Positions 40,246 through 48,801 of a stretch of DNA of 64,000 bases are shown in pieces; position 1 is the first letter of the stretch, and every line of letters starts with the position of its first letter. The notes under the pieces are model-generated. The model was not told where the DNA came from and did no database searches. It saw only the letters and a list, made by a program, of their open reading frames with translations. The stretch is from Kofleriaceae bacterium (lineage in GTDB: Bacteria > Myxococcota_A > Polyangia > Haliangiales > Haliangiaceae), in NCBI GenBank assembly GCA_020633495.1, contig JACKDR010000010.1:1-64000 (forward strand). Direction: 5' to 3'. The position numbers were made by a program, and so were the translations under genes.

Positions 40246-41697
40246 CGCGGCTCTCCGGAGGCTCCGTCGGTGCCCGGCGCGGCCAGCGTGGAGGTCCACG
40301 TCCCGCCCAGGGCCCGGTACAGGGTCACGCGCAGGCTCAGCAGCGTGCGCTGCGCCTGCAGGATGTTGAGCGCCACCGCCTGCTCGGCCTGGATGGCGTT
40401 GAGGACCGGCAGGTAGTCGATCTGGCCCTCGCGGTAGCTGGTGCGCGCCTCGCGCACCATCGCCGCGGCGATCTCCTGCTGGCCGGTCAGCTCGGCGATC
40501 AGCGCCTGCTGGTGCGCCTCCTGGATCAGCGCCGAGTCGACCTCGATCATCGCGGTCAGCAGGGCCTTGCCGTAGCCCGCGAGCCGCTCCTTGACCACCG
40601 CCTCGGTGCGATCGACCTCGGCGGCGCGCCGGCCGTGGTCGAACAGCGGCGCGGTCACCGACGCCAGCAGCGAGTACAGCGGCGTCTTGATGAGATCCAC
40701 CAGGCTCTGCGAGCCCAGGCTGAGCGCGGCCTGTAGCCGCAGCCCGGGCAGCCGGTCGGCGACCGCGACCGCGACCCGGTAGTCGGCGGCCTCGACCTGA
40801 CGGCGGGCGGCGCGGACGTCGGGGCGACGCTCAAGCAGCGACGCCGGGACGCCCACCGCCGGCACCGGCGGCGGCGCCGGCAGCGCCTCGGGGGCGCCGT
40901 CGAGCAGCGCCGCGGCCTCGGGCACGGTGATCGCGAGCAGCGCGGCGAGCCGGCCGTAGAGGCCGTCGAGCGCGAGGTCGACGCCGTCGAGCTGGGCCCG
41001 GGTGGCCGACACCAGCGACCGCTGCTGGTAGACGTCGAGCGCCGAGCCCAGGCCCTCGCGGAACTGGGTCTCGAGGATGTCGAGCGACTTGCCGTTGAGC
41101 TCGAGCTGGGTGGTCAGGAGGGCGCGCCGCGCCTTCTGCCAGCGCGCGTCGAGCCAGGCCTCGGTGACCGAGGCCGCCCGTCATCGCGATGGCCTCGACG
41201 CCGTCGCGGGCGGCGACCAGGTCGCGCTCGCTGGCCGCCGCGCCGGAGCCGACCTTCTTCCACAGGTCGACCTCGTAGGCGGCGCCGAGCGAGGCCTGAA
41301 ACGAGTTGCTGGCCACGGTCAGCTCGCCGGTCGGCTCGGGGAGCACGAACCGGTTCTTCTGTCGCGCCGCCGACAGCGTCGCGTTGATCTCGGGCAGCTT
41401 GGCCGACCCGGCCTCGATCAGGATCGCGCCGGCCTGCTCCAGCCGCGCCCACGCCGCCGCCAGATCGAGGTTGTCGGCGAGCGCGCGATCGATCGCGGCG
41501 TCGAGCCCGGGATCCTCGAACACCGTCCACCATCGGTCGGGCGCGGCGGCGTCGCCGCCGGTGGTGCCGTACGCCGCCGGCACCGCGATCGGCGGCGGCG
41601 GGTCGAGCTTGACGTCGTGCAGGCGACAGCCGGTCGCGGTCACGAGGCAGACCGCGGCGGCGATCACGGGAGCGAGGCGCTGGCGATCCACGTCCAT
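40242..41697 (-). CDS. TolC/NodT-type outer membrane efflux lipoprotein, frameshifted as sequenced
   Basis: N-terminal half (41697 to about 41180): lipobox TATGC, then PDRWWTVFEDPGLDAAIDRALADNLDLAAAWARL, the classic NodT start (quoted in part across two helices). C-terminal half in another frame: TEAWLDARWQKARRAL, LERRPDVRAARRQVEAADYRVAVAVADRLPGL, YREGQIDYLPVLNAIQAEQ, ending RALGGTWT. The frames join at a CCC run (41177-41179), where one extra base breaks the gene. The total length is 3n+1, so a single insertion explains it. Both halves are otherwise well conserved, so a sequencing error or very recent mutation is likely. Confidence 0.85.
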
Positions 41698-41837
41698 GTG
41701 AGGTGCCGGAGAGTAACAGTCGGTTTCACGGGGCCAAGCGGCCGAGCTGGCACGCTTGCAGGACGACGGTACCGGCGCGGTGTTGCGCACACGCGGCGGC
41801 TTCCGTGAAGAAAGGTGAAGGCCGGGGCCGCTGCGCA

Positions 41838-43046
41838 TCAGTTCACGTGCACGGTGACGTCGGCCGACATGCCGGGGCGCAGCGCGACCCCGGGATCGTC
41901 CTTCCAGACGATCTTGACCGGCACCCGCTGCACCACCTTGACGTAGTTGCCGGTGGCGTTGTCGGGGGGCAGCAGCGAGAACCGGGCGCCAGTCGCCGCC
42001 GACAGGCTGTCGACCACGCCGTGGAACGTGCGGTCCGGGAACGCGTCGAGCTCGATCTCGACCGGCTGACCGGGCTTGATCGCGCCGACCTCGGTCTCCT
42101 TGAAGTTGGCGATCACGTAGGTCTCGTCGGGGACCACCGCGACCACGGTCTGGCCGGGCGCCGCGGTCTGGCCGGCGCGCACCGCCAGCTTCGACACCGT
42201 GCCCGCGATCGGCGCCTTGACCACGGTCTTGGCCAGGTTGTCGCGCGCCTGCTCGAGCGCGACCTCGGCGGCGGCGACCCGCGCCCGCGCCAGGTGCGCG
42301 GCGGCCTGGACGGCGCGGACCTGGGCGTCGACCGGCTCGCTCTGCGCGACCCGGCCGCGGGCCTCGGCGACGCCGGCCTCGGCGAGGCGCTGCTGCTCGC
42401 GCGCCGCGGCGACCTGGGCCTGGGCCTGGGCCACCGCCGACGCCGCCGCGTCGTGGGCCGAGGTCGCGGCGTCGAGCTGGGCCTGGGGCAGCGCGCTCTG
42501 CTCGAACAGCTTCCGGGTCCGCACGAAGTCGACGTCGACCCGGGCCAGCTCGGTGCGGGCGCGGTCGAGCGCGGCCTCGGCGACCTTGACCTGCGCCGCC
42601 GCGCTGCGGACGCTGGCGCTCGACGCCGACAGGTGGGCCTCGGCCGACGACTTGCCGCCGCTGGACGACGCCGTCACGACCTCGATCTGGGCCTCGGCGG
42701 CCTCGACCTGAGCGCGGGCGGCGTCGAGGTCGGCCTCGGCCTGGCGGACCTTGATCTCGTAGTCGGCCGGATCGATCTCCAGGATCGGATCGCCGACGGC
42801 GACCCGCTGGTTGTCGGTGACCGCGACCCGCACGACCGGGCCGCCGACCCGCGCCGCGACCATGACGACGTCGGCGTCGACCATCGCGTTGTCGGTGGTG
42901 ACCTTGCCGCGCATCCACCAGCCGTGGACGAGGTACGCGGCGATCGCCAGCGCGGCGACGATGCCGAGGATGACGAAGGCGCGGGCGCCGCGGCGGCGAG
43001 GCGCCGGCGCCGCGCCGGGCGACGTGGCAGTGGGTTCGGGGGGCAT
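41838..43046 (-). CDS. HlyD/EmrA-type membrane fusion protein
   Basis: A 402-residue adaptor: cytoplasmic Pro/Ala/Arg tail, TM FVILGIVAALAIAAYLVHGWW, EmrA hallmark GKVTTDNAMVDADVVMVAARVGGPVVRVAV (two pieces), a long coiled hairpin rich in Ala/Glu/Gln (residues 110-265), second lipoyl half VKAPIAGTVSKLAVRAGQ, and barrel segment FKETEVGAIKPGQPVEI. Pairs with the MFS pump gene 2 bp upstream. A 140-bp gap with no clear gene separates it from the TolC-like gene. Confidence 0.92.
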   Translation of the reverse strand: MPPEPTATSPGAAPAPRRRGARAFVILGIVAALAIAAYLVHGWWMRGKVTTDNAMVDADVVMVAARVGGPVVRVAVTDNQRVAVGDPILEIDPADYEIKVRQAEADLDAARAQVEAAEAQIEVVTASSSGGKSSAEAHLSASSASVRSAAAQVKVAEAALDRARTELARVDVDFVRTRKLFEQSALPQAQLDAATSAHDAAASAVAQAQAQVAAAREQQRLAEAGVAEARGRVAQSEPVDAQVRAVQAAAHLARARVAAAEVALEQARDNLAKTVVKAPIAGTVSKLAVRAGQTAAPGQTVVAVVPDETYVIANFKETEVGAIKPGQPVEIELDAFPDRTFHGVVDSLSAATGARFSLLPPDNATGNYVKVVQRVPVKIVWKDDPGVALRPGMSADVTVHVN

Positions 43047-43048
43047 GA

Positions 43049-44656
43049 CTACTCCAGCGAGGTCTCGATGTGGGCCGGCGCGGCGGTGCGCTGGACCTTG
43101 AGGAACAACAGCAGCGGCAGGACGAACAGGAACGCGATGCCCTGGACCAGGAACGCCTTCTCGAAGCCGATCACCAGGCCCTGGACGGCGACCTTGCCCT
43201 GGACGCTGCGGATCGCGATCGCGCCGGCCTGGACGGCGTCGAAGCCGTGCGCCATCAGGCCGGCCTTGGTCGCGGCCAGCCGCTCGGCGACCTCGGGGCG
43301 CAGGACCGAGACCTGCGCCGCCAGCGCGCTCGACGCCTCGGAGGCGTAGCGGGTGAAGACCGTCGTCGAGATGGTCAGGCCGACCGAGCCGCCGATCTGG
43401 CGCAGGAACGAGTTGAGGCCGGCGGCCTCGGCGAGCTGGTGGCGCGGCATCGACGACAGCGCCGCGGTGGTCAGGGGCACGAACAGGCACGCGAACGCGA
43501 CCCCGGTGATGGCCAGCGGTACGATCAGGTCGGTCGACGAGGTGTCGAGCGTGATGTGCGACAGCTGGAACGAGCCGATCAGGTACAAGAAGACGCCGAA
43601 CGCGACCGTCGCCGCCGGCGGCACCCGGTTGTAGAGCCGGCCGACGATCGGCGCCGCGACCATCATCGCCAGCGTCCGCGGCATCAGCACCAGGCCCGAC
43701 TGGGTCGCCGGGAACTGCAGGAGCTCCTGCATGAACACCGGCAACAGGAACATCGAGCCCATCAGGACGCCGAACATCACCGTCGCCACCGCGGTCCCCG
43801 ACGCGAACGTGGGGTCGGCGAACAGCCGCAGGTTGACCACCGGCGCGGTGGCGGTGAGCTCGCGGATGACGAACGCGGCGATCGCGATCGCCGCGACGAA
43901 CGCGGCGAAGACGATGTACGGCGACGCGAACCAGTCCTCCTGCGGCCCCTCCTCGAGGAACAGCTGCAGCGCGGCCACGCCGATGACCATCAGGATGATG
44001 CCGGCCCAGTCGAGGTTCTTGCGCATGACCTCGGCGCGGCCGCGGTTGGCGATCCGGACGTCCTCGGGCTCGACGACGTTGCGCCAGGTCATGAAGATGC
44101 CGAGCAGGCCGACCGGCAGGTTGATGTAGAAGATCCAGCGCCAGCTGTGGTTGTCGATGATCCAGCCGCCGAGCACCGGCCCGATCGCGGGGCCGACCAT
44201 GATGACCATCGAGAAGATGGCCATCGCCATGCCCTGCTCCTCGGGCGGGAAGGTCTGGCGCAGGATCGCCTGCTGGGTCGGCTGCAGCGCGCCGCCGCCG
44301 AGCCCCTGCAGGATCCGGTAGACCAGCAGCGCCTCGAGCGAGCCGGCGGTGCCGCACAGCGCCGACGCCGCGACGAACAGCGCCAGCGACGCCAGGTAGA
44401 CCCGCTTCTGGCCGAAGAACGCGCCCAGGAAGCCGGTCAGCGGCATGACCAGGACCATCGCCACCATGTAGGCGGTCGAGATCCAGGTGATCTCCTGCAG
44501 CGTCGCGCTCATCTCGCCGCGGATCACCGGCACCGCGACGTTGACGATCGACGAGTCGATCGTCGCCATGATCGCGCCGAACGCGATCGACACCGTCACG
44601 GTCCACTTGCTGACCGGGCGGGGCGCCGCCACCCCGATGGACAGGCCGGGGTTCAC
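43049..44656 (-). CDS. MFS multidrug transporter, DHA2/EmrB type (14 TM)
   Basis: A 535-residue pump with about 14 membrane segments. Seen: TM1 motif DSSIVNVAVPVI, loop motif GFLGAFFGQKRVY, antiporter motif C MVGPAIGPVLGGWIIDN, and SWRWIFYINLPVGLLGI typical of EmrB. It starts with GTG overlapping the TetR stop (GTGA). It should expel hydrophobic drugs or uncouplers with proton influx through the EmrA-like adaptor. Confidence 0.93.
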   Translation of the reverse strand: MNPGLSIGVAAPRPVSKWTVTVSIAFGAIMATIDSSIVNVAVPVIRGEMSATLQEITWISTAYMVAMVLVMPLTGFLGAFFGQKRVYLASLALFVAASALCGTAGSLEALLVYRILQGLGGGALQPTQQAILRQTFPPEEQGMAMAIFSMVIMVGPAIGPVLGGWIIDNHSWRWIFYINLPVGLLGIFMTWRNVVEPEDVRIANRGRAEVMRKNLDWAGIILMVIGVAALQLFLEEGPQEDWFASPYIVFAAFVAAIAIAAFVIRELTATAPVVNLRLFADPTFASGTAVATVMFGVLMGSMFLLPVFMQELLQFPATQSGLVLMPRTLAMMVAAPIVGRLYNRVPPAATVAFGVFLYLIGSFQLSHITLDTSSTDLIVPLAITGVAFACLFVPLTTAALSSMPRHQLAEAAGLNSFLRQIGGSVGLTISTTVFTRYASEASSALAAQVSVLRPEVAERLAATKAGLMAHGFDAVQAGAIAIRSVQGKVAVQGLVIGFEKAFLVQGIAFLFVLPLLLFLKVQRTAAPAHIETSLE

Positions 44657-45276
44657 CGGCGCCGGGCCCCGTCGAGGAGGATCCGCACGATCCGCGGCGC
44701 GTCGGTGGCGAACGGCTGGCCGACCTCGAGGGCGTGCAGCACGACGCCGCGGATCGACGCCGCCAGCAGCCGGCCCAGCAGGTCGACGTCGGCCGCCGCG
44801 ATCACGCCCTCGTCGACGCCGGCCTTCAGCAGGGTCTCGAGCCCGGCCTTGAGCTGGGTCATCACCGGGCGCGGGCCGCGAGCGCCGCGCAGGCCGTCGC
44901 CGCCGCTGGCCTCCATGACGACGCGGACGAACGCCTGGTGCTCGTCGAACAGACCGAGCAGGCCGCACAGGAACTGCTCGAGCCGGGCCTCGAAGCCGCC
45001 GCTGGTGGCGTCGAGGATCTCGCGGATGCGCGGCGAGATCGCGCCGCGGCGGACCCGGAACAGCTCGTCGATCACGCCGTCGCGGTCGGGGAAGTAGTTG
45101 TAGAGCGTGCCCACCGCCACCCCGGCGCGCGCCGCGATCGAGGCCATCGAGGCCTCCGCCAGCCCGCGCTCCGCGACCTCGGCCTCGGCGGCGTCGAGGA
45201 TCGCGGTGGTCACGTGCTCGCGGAGCTGGGACCTCAGCGGCTGAACGCGGCGTTCACGAGGTGAACGAGGATTCAT
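44653..45276 (-). CDS. TetR-family repressor of the efflux cluster
   Basis: A 207-residue regulator: TAILDAAEAEVAERGLAEASMASIAARAGVAVGTLYNYF forms the TetR_N helix-turn-helix over residues 24-62, followed by PDRDGVIDELF. The C-terminal ligand domain is helical. First gene of the six-gene minus-strand efflux cluster and coupled to the MFS gene by a GTGA overlap, so it probably controls its own operon through operators at its 5' end. Confidence 0.92.
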   Translation of the reverse strand: MNPRSPRERRVQPLRSQLREHVTTAILDAAEAEVAERGLAEASMASIAARAGVAVGTLYNYFPDRDGVIDELFRVRRGAISPRIREILDATSGGFEARLEQFLCGLLGLFDEHQAFVRVVMEASGGDGLRGARGPRPVMTQLKAGLETLLKAGVDEGVIAAADVDLLGRLLAASIRGVVLHALEVGQPFATDAPRIVRILLDGARRR

Positions 45277-45296
45277 TGCGTGGAATGTATATTCAA
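45251..45296. promoter_or_regulatory. Candidate operators at the 5' end of the efflux-cluster tetR
   Basis: Two imperfect or perfect palindromes flank the ATG (45276): TGGAATGTATATTCAA (45281-45296, two mismatched pairs, strikingly AT-rich for this genome) just upstream, and CGTTCAC-GAG-GTGAACG (45251-45267, perfect) inside codons 4-9. The first overlaps the expected ribosome binding and -10 region. Binding by the adjacent TetR is inference. Confidence 0.5.
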
Positions 45297-45336
45297 CATC
45301 CGCGCGCGCGGCAACCCCGGAACCGCCAGGCCCCGG

Positions 45337-45972
45337 TTACTCCAGGGTTAGCGTCAGCGCGTCGAGCTGGAAGATGCCGTACGAGAGGCGGTCGGTCCCA
45401 CCTGGGACCACCTCCACCTCCACGTAGCTCGGCTCGTCCGAGGCCTCGACCGCCACCCGGGGCTGCCGCGACTCGCTCGAGACCTGGGTGAACGTGCCGT
45501 CGGAGCGGGCGGTGAAGCCCTCGGGCGTGAACACCTCGACGCCCTCGAAGTGGACCTCGAGGCACTGGCCGTCGAGACAGGTCCGGATCGCGGTCCGGCC
45601 CATGTCCCAGCCGTCGACCTGCAGCAGGTCGAGGTGGAGCGCGAACCCGGCGCCGCCGCGGCTGACGGCGCCGAGGTCGAGCCGGGCCCGGGCCTCGGCG
45701 CACGGCGGCGTCGTCAGATCGAAGTCGCAGGAGGCGTAGACCTCGAGCATGCCGTCGGCGATCCGCGACACCGGCTGGCTGGTGCCTTCGTGCAGGATCG
45801 CCTCGAGCTGCCAGGCGCCGGCGTGGTCGAAGTCGTCGTCGACGAGGGCGTCGCCGCAGCCGGCGAGCGCGGCGGTGATCGCCGCGACGAGGGCGAGCGG
45901 CGCGAGGCGGCCAGGGAGAGGGCGCTCGGCGCGGCTCGCCCAAGTCGCCCGGGCACGGTCGGAGACGGTCAC
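45337..45972 (-). CDS. Lipoprotein of unknown function
   Basis: A 211-residue protein with a long basic N-terminus and lipobox TAALAGC (Cys 39 approximately), starting at GTG. The mature part is strand-rich with four cysteines in two pairs (YASCDFDLTTPPCAE; RTCLDGQCLEVHF), suggesting disulfides. The pattern (DFDHAGAWQLEAILHEG, EVFTPEGFTARSDGTFTQV) looks like a jelly-roll/concanavalin-like ligand domain. No family assigned. Confidence 0.7.
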   Translation of the reverse strand: MTVSDRARATWASRAERPLPGRLAPLALVAAITAALAGCGDALVDDDFDHAGAWQLEAILHEGTSQPVSRIADGMLEVYASCDFDLTTPPCAEARARLDLGAVSRGGAGFALHLDLLQVDGWDMGRTAIRTCLDGQCLEVHFEGVEVFTPEGFTARSDGTFTQVSSESRQPRVAVEASDEPSYVEVEVVPGGTDRLSYGIFQLDALTLTLE

Positions 45973-45996
45973 GGCCGGACCGTACTCCCGACCGGG

Positions 45997-46446
45997 TCAG
46001 ACGTCGATCGCCTCGAGCGTGCCGTCGTCACAGGGGTTGCGGCAGACCTCCTCGAGCCCGTCCAGCAGCGACCCGAAGTACTCGGCGAGGTCGCCGACGC
46101 CGGTGGTCGGCGCGACCCGGGTCGCCTCGGCGGCGGTGAGCGGACGGGGCAGGCCGCGGATCGTCGCGCCCAGATACAGGACCTGCGCCGTCCCCGGGCC
46201 CATCACCAGCTGGTCGATGCCCCGGCCGGCGAGCTCCTTGCGGATCTCGGCCAGCTCGGCGCCGAGCTCGGCGGCGGGCAGCCGGCTGCCGCCCTGGACC
46301 ATGCAGTCGCCGAGCCCGGCGAGCCGGGGGAACCGCGAGCCGCCGACGTCGCCCTCGAGGTGGTGGGCGACGACGTCGCGCAGCAGCGCCCACCGGCGCC
46401 AGCGGAACTCGTACGAGGCCTCCTTGCCGATCAGCGCCAGGCTCAT
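45997..46446 (-). CDS. Conserved-looking hypothetical protein
   Basis: A 149-residue soluble protein: starts SLALIGKEASYEFRWRRWALLRDVVAHHLEG and has the helix AAELGAELAEIRKELAGRGIDQL, split here. Two cysteine regions (GDCMVQGG; VCRNPCDDG). The C-terminal half LTAAEATRVAPTTGVGDLAEYFGSLLDGLEEV suggests a helical domain. No membrane segment or signal peptide. It lies 27 bp after the VWA lipoprotein gene on the same strand. Function not recognised. Confidence 0.65.
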   Translation of the reverse strand: MSLALIGKEASYEFRWRRWALLRDVVAHHLEGDVGGSRFPRLAGLGDCMVQGGSRLPAAELGAELAEIRKELAGRGIDQLVMGPGTAQVLYLGATIRGLPRPLTAAEATRVAPTTGVGDLAEYFGSLLDGLEEVCRNPCDDGTLEAIDV

Positions 46447-46473
46447 GGCCCCATCGTGCCAGGCGCGGTCGCG

Positions 46474-47433
46474 TCAGTCGATCGGCGGGAACTCGTCGCA
46501 GGCGGCGCTGAAGACCTCGAGCGCGTCGGCGAGGCCGGTGGTGAGGTCGCCGGAGCAGATCGACGACAGCACCGCGTTCTGCCCGGTCTGCTGGACGAAG
46601 TCGTCGAGCCGCTGGGCGTAGTCGGCGTCGCCGAAGTCGGAGGTGCACCGGCCCGGGCCGGGGCCGGCGATCACGGCGGCGGCCCAGCGGCCGCGGTCGC
46701 CGGTGTAGCTGTCGAGGTAGCCGACGTAGTTCGACACCGGCTCCATCATCGAGTCGCACAGCGACTGCGCGAACGGCAGCGTGACGCTCTGCTCGTACGA
46801 GCAGTCGTTCTCGTCGGTGAGCAGCACGACCGCGAGCAGCGCGTCGTCGCGGCGGAAGCCGCCGTTGGTGCCGTCGCTCATGCGGTCGTCGAAGGCGGCG
46901 CGCATCGACGCCAGCGGCATCTCGTCGCTGGGCCCGCTGGTGCCGAGCGCGGCCGCGCACCCGAAGGTGCCCGCGGGATCGGTGTCGGTCTTCTCGATCC
47001 ACCGCCGGGTCATGCCGCAGCGCTGCAGCATCGCGCCGTTGTCACCACCGGTCTGGCTCGACGGCAGCGGGCCGATCGGCGTGTCCATCGTGTACGAGTA
47101 GTCCATGCCGGTGCTGGTCACCGCGACCCGGTAGTCCAGGCCCGACTGATCGAGCACCGAGATGAAGCCGGGGAAGTTGGCGGCCAGGTTGGCCTGCTCC
47201 TCGCCCATCGACCCGGAGTTGTCGATGACGAAGAGGATGTCGATCTTCTCGCATCGCTGCGCCGACCCACCGTCGGGATAGACGATCGGCGGCGCGGCGT
47301 CGGGTCGCCCCCCGTCGGGGGCGCCGTCGTCATCACCACCACCGCCGCCGCCGTCACCGGCGGTGGGGCCACAGGCGGCGGCGAGCAGGAACACGGACGC
47401 GAACAGAGGACGCACGAGGGCAGAACGGCGCAT
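46474..47433 (-). CDS. VWA-domain lipoprotein
   Basis: A 319-residue surface-type protein: lipobox LLAAAC (Cys 21), Gly/Asp linker (GGGGGGDDDGAPDGG), then a von Willebrand A domain with MIDAS motif LFVIDNSGSMGEEQ (71-76), a late LLTDENDC, and seven cysteines in the mature domain. Such proteins are abundant in myxobacteria and bind metal-dependent protein ligands. Linker style matches other lipoproteins of this window. Confidence 0.87.
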   Translation of the reverse strand: MRRSALVRPLFASVFLLAAACGPTAGDGGGGGGDDDGAPDGGRPDAAPPIVYPDGGSAQRCEKIDILFVIDNSGSMGEEQANLAANFPGFISVLDQSGLDYRVAVTSTGMDYSYTMDTPIGPLPSSQTGGDNGAMLQRCGMTRRWIEKTDTDPAGTFGCAAALGTSGPSDEMPLASMRAAFDDRMSDGTNGGFRRDDALLAVVLLTDENDCSYEQSVTLPFAQSLCDSMMEPVSNYVGYLDSYTGDRGRWAAAVIAGPGPGRCTSDFGDADYAQRLDDFVQQTGQNAVLSSICSGDLTTGLADALEVFSAACDEFPPID

Positions 47434-47593
47434 TGGGGTTACCCCTCCAGGTCCCAGGGTGCGGGGACGCTAGCAGGCCCGTCACCGCCACCGCAACGCC
47501 CGATCGTCTGTCGATCTCTGTCCCGATCGCGCGATCCGGATCGCACGCCGTCGCGCCGGTCGCGCCGACCCGCCGGTCAGATCCGGCGCTCGT

Positions 47594-47911
47594 TCACGGG
47601 CGCAGGCTGTCGTCGTGGGCCTGCTGCGCCTTCTGCATCGCCACCTGGATGTTGTTCTGGCGGATCTCTTCGCGACCGCGCCAGCCGGCGGTGACGCCGC
47701 ACTGCCACGCGTGCTGGTACCCGATCGCGTCGGGCGCGACCAGCGACGCGCGGGCGACGTCGTCACACGCGGACGCGCCGGCGCCGCCCGACGCGCCGAG
47801 CCGGGCGTAGCTCTGCACCGGCCAACCGTGAGCGTCATGAACCTTCCAGGCCGACTCGCTGGCGCATCCGACCGCGAGCACCGAGGACAGCAGCAGCAGG
47901 GGGAGCTTCAT
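47594..47911 (-). CDS. Small lipoprotein
   Basis: A 105-residue protein starting at the ATG before MKLPLLLLSSVLAVGC, a clean signal peptide with lipobox (Cys 16). Two more cysteines (SACDDVA; AWQCGVT) may form a disulfide. C-terminus is Gln/Asn-rich and helical (EEIRQNNIQVAMQKAQQAHDD). The 160-bp 3' flank and 215-bp 5' flank contain no other gene. Function unknown. Confidence 0.7.
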   Translation of the reverse strand: MKLPLLLLSSVLAVGCASESAWKVHDAHGWPVQSYARLGASGGAGASACDDVARASLVAPDAIGYQHAWQCGVTAGWRGREEIRQNNIQVAMQKAQQAHDDSLRP

Positions 47912-48126
47912 GCAGGCCTGGTTGGCAAGCGACGTGCCACGCGCCGCCGCCGACAAGTGCTCGACACCAAGGCAACTCGCGGCCCGGGAGCGTGGTCTCG
48001 ACGCACAGTGTCGCGCGCTCGCCACGGGAGTCGCGCGGGAATGCCAGGACCCGTGACGAAAGTTTCGCTAACGCCCGACCACCGCGCCTGGGTATCCTGA
48101 ACGTGGAGTCACCAAGGGGGGATGCG

Positions 48127-48801
48127 ATGGCCACGCCATCATCACGGGATCGTCGTCGTGCGCTGCGGGCCCCGGTGCACGGCACCGCGATCCTCCACGA
48201 TGACCGGGGGGTGATCCGGGGCATCGTCGAGAACCTGTCGCTGTTCGGGGTCTCGGTGCTCGCCGACGCCGCGCCGCCGGCGGGCGAGACGCTCGACGTC
48301 GAGCTCGCGCTCGAGGCCCGGCCGCGGCTGTGGTTGCTCGGCCACCTGGTGCGGGTCGTGCGGCGCGACATCGCCGCGCCCGGTCCGGGCGCGATGCGCA
48401 TCGCGATCGACTTCGAGCGCGTGCCCGCCGCGGTGGAGGAGATCCTCGAGGACGAGGTCGTCGCCGCGTACACCGCGTCGCAGGAGCGCCCGGTGGTGAT
48501 CGTCGACGGCGCCGAGGGCCGGCGGGCCGCCCTCGCCGAGGCGGTGCGGGCGCGCGGCATGACGCCGCTGGTGCCGCGGACGCCGCTCGAGGTCATCGAC
48601 CTCCTGTCGCGGCGGCACCCCCACGCCGACGTCTGCATGGTCAGCAGCGGTTTCGGCGGGGTCGAGGGCCGGGCCCTGGTCAGCTTCCTGACCGAGACCT
48701 TCCCGTGGGTCCGGATCACCACCGTGCGCACCGATCCCGACGACGCCGCCGAGCAGGCGCGCGCGGCCTGGCGCGAGGTCGACGAGACCGGCTGGCGTTG
48801 A
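48127..48801 (+). CDS. PilZ-domain protein with degenerate receiver-like C-terminus
   Basis: A 224-residue protein. Residues 8-110 are a PilZ domain with the c-di-GMP motifs RRRALRAPV (RxxxR) and NLSLFGVSV (in place of D/NxSxxG). Residues 120-224 have a receiver-like alternation (VVIVDGAEGRRAALAEAVRARG, ADVCMVSSGFGG, WVRITTVRTDP) but no phospho-acceptor Asp at the expected strand end, so it is probably a non-phosphorylated pseudo-receiver. ATG with AAGGGGGG just upstream. It converges on the hybrid kinase gene with no gap. Confidence 0.8.
   Translation: MATPSSRDRRRALRAPVHGTAILHDDRGVIRGIVENLSLFGVSVLADAAPPAGETLDVELALEARPRLWLLGHLVRVVRRDIAAPGPGAMRIAIDFERVPAAVEEILEDEVVAAYTASQERPVVIVDGAEGRRAALAEAVRARGMTPLVPRTPLEVIDLLSRRHPHADVCMVSSGFGGVEGRALVSFLTETFPWVRITTVRTDPDDAAEQARAAWREVDETGWR

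Noticed and set aside
41748..41760. Sigma-54-like TGGCAC and TTGCA upstream of the efflux genes
   Set aside because: Only two bases separate the halves; RpoN promoters require five.
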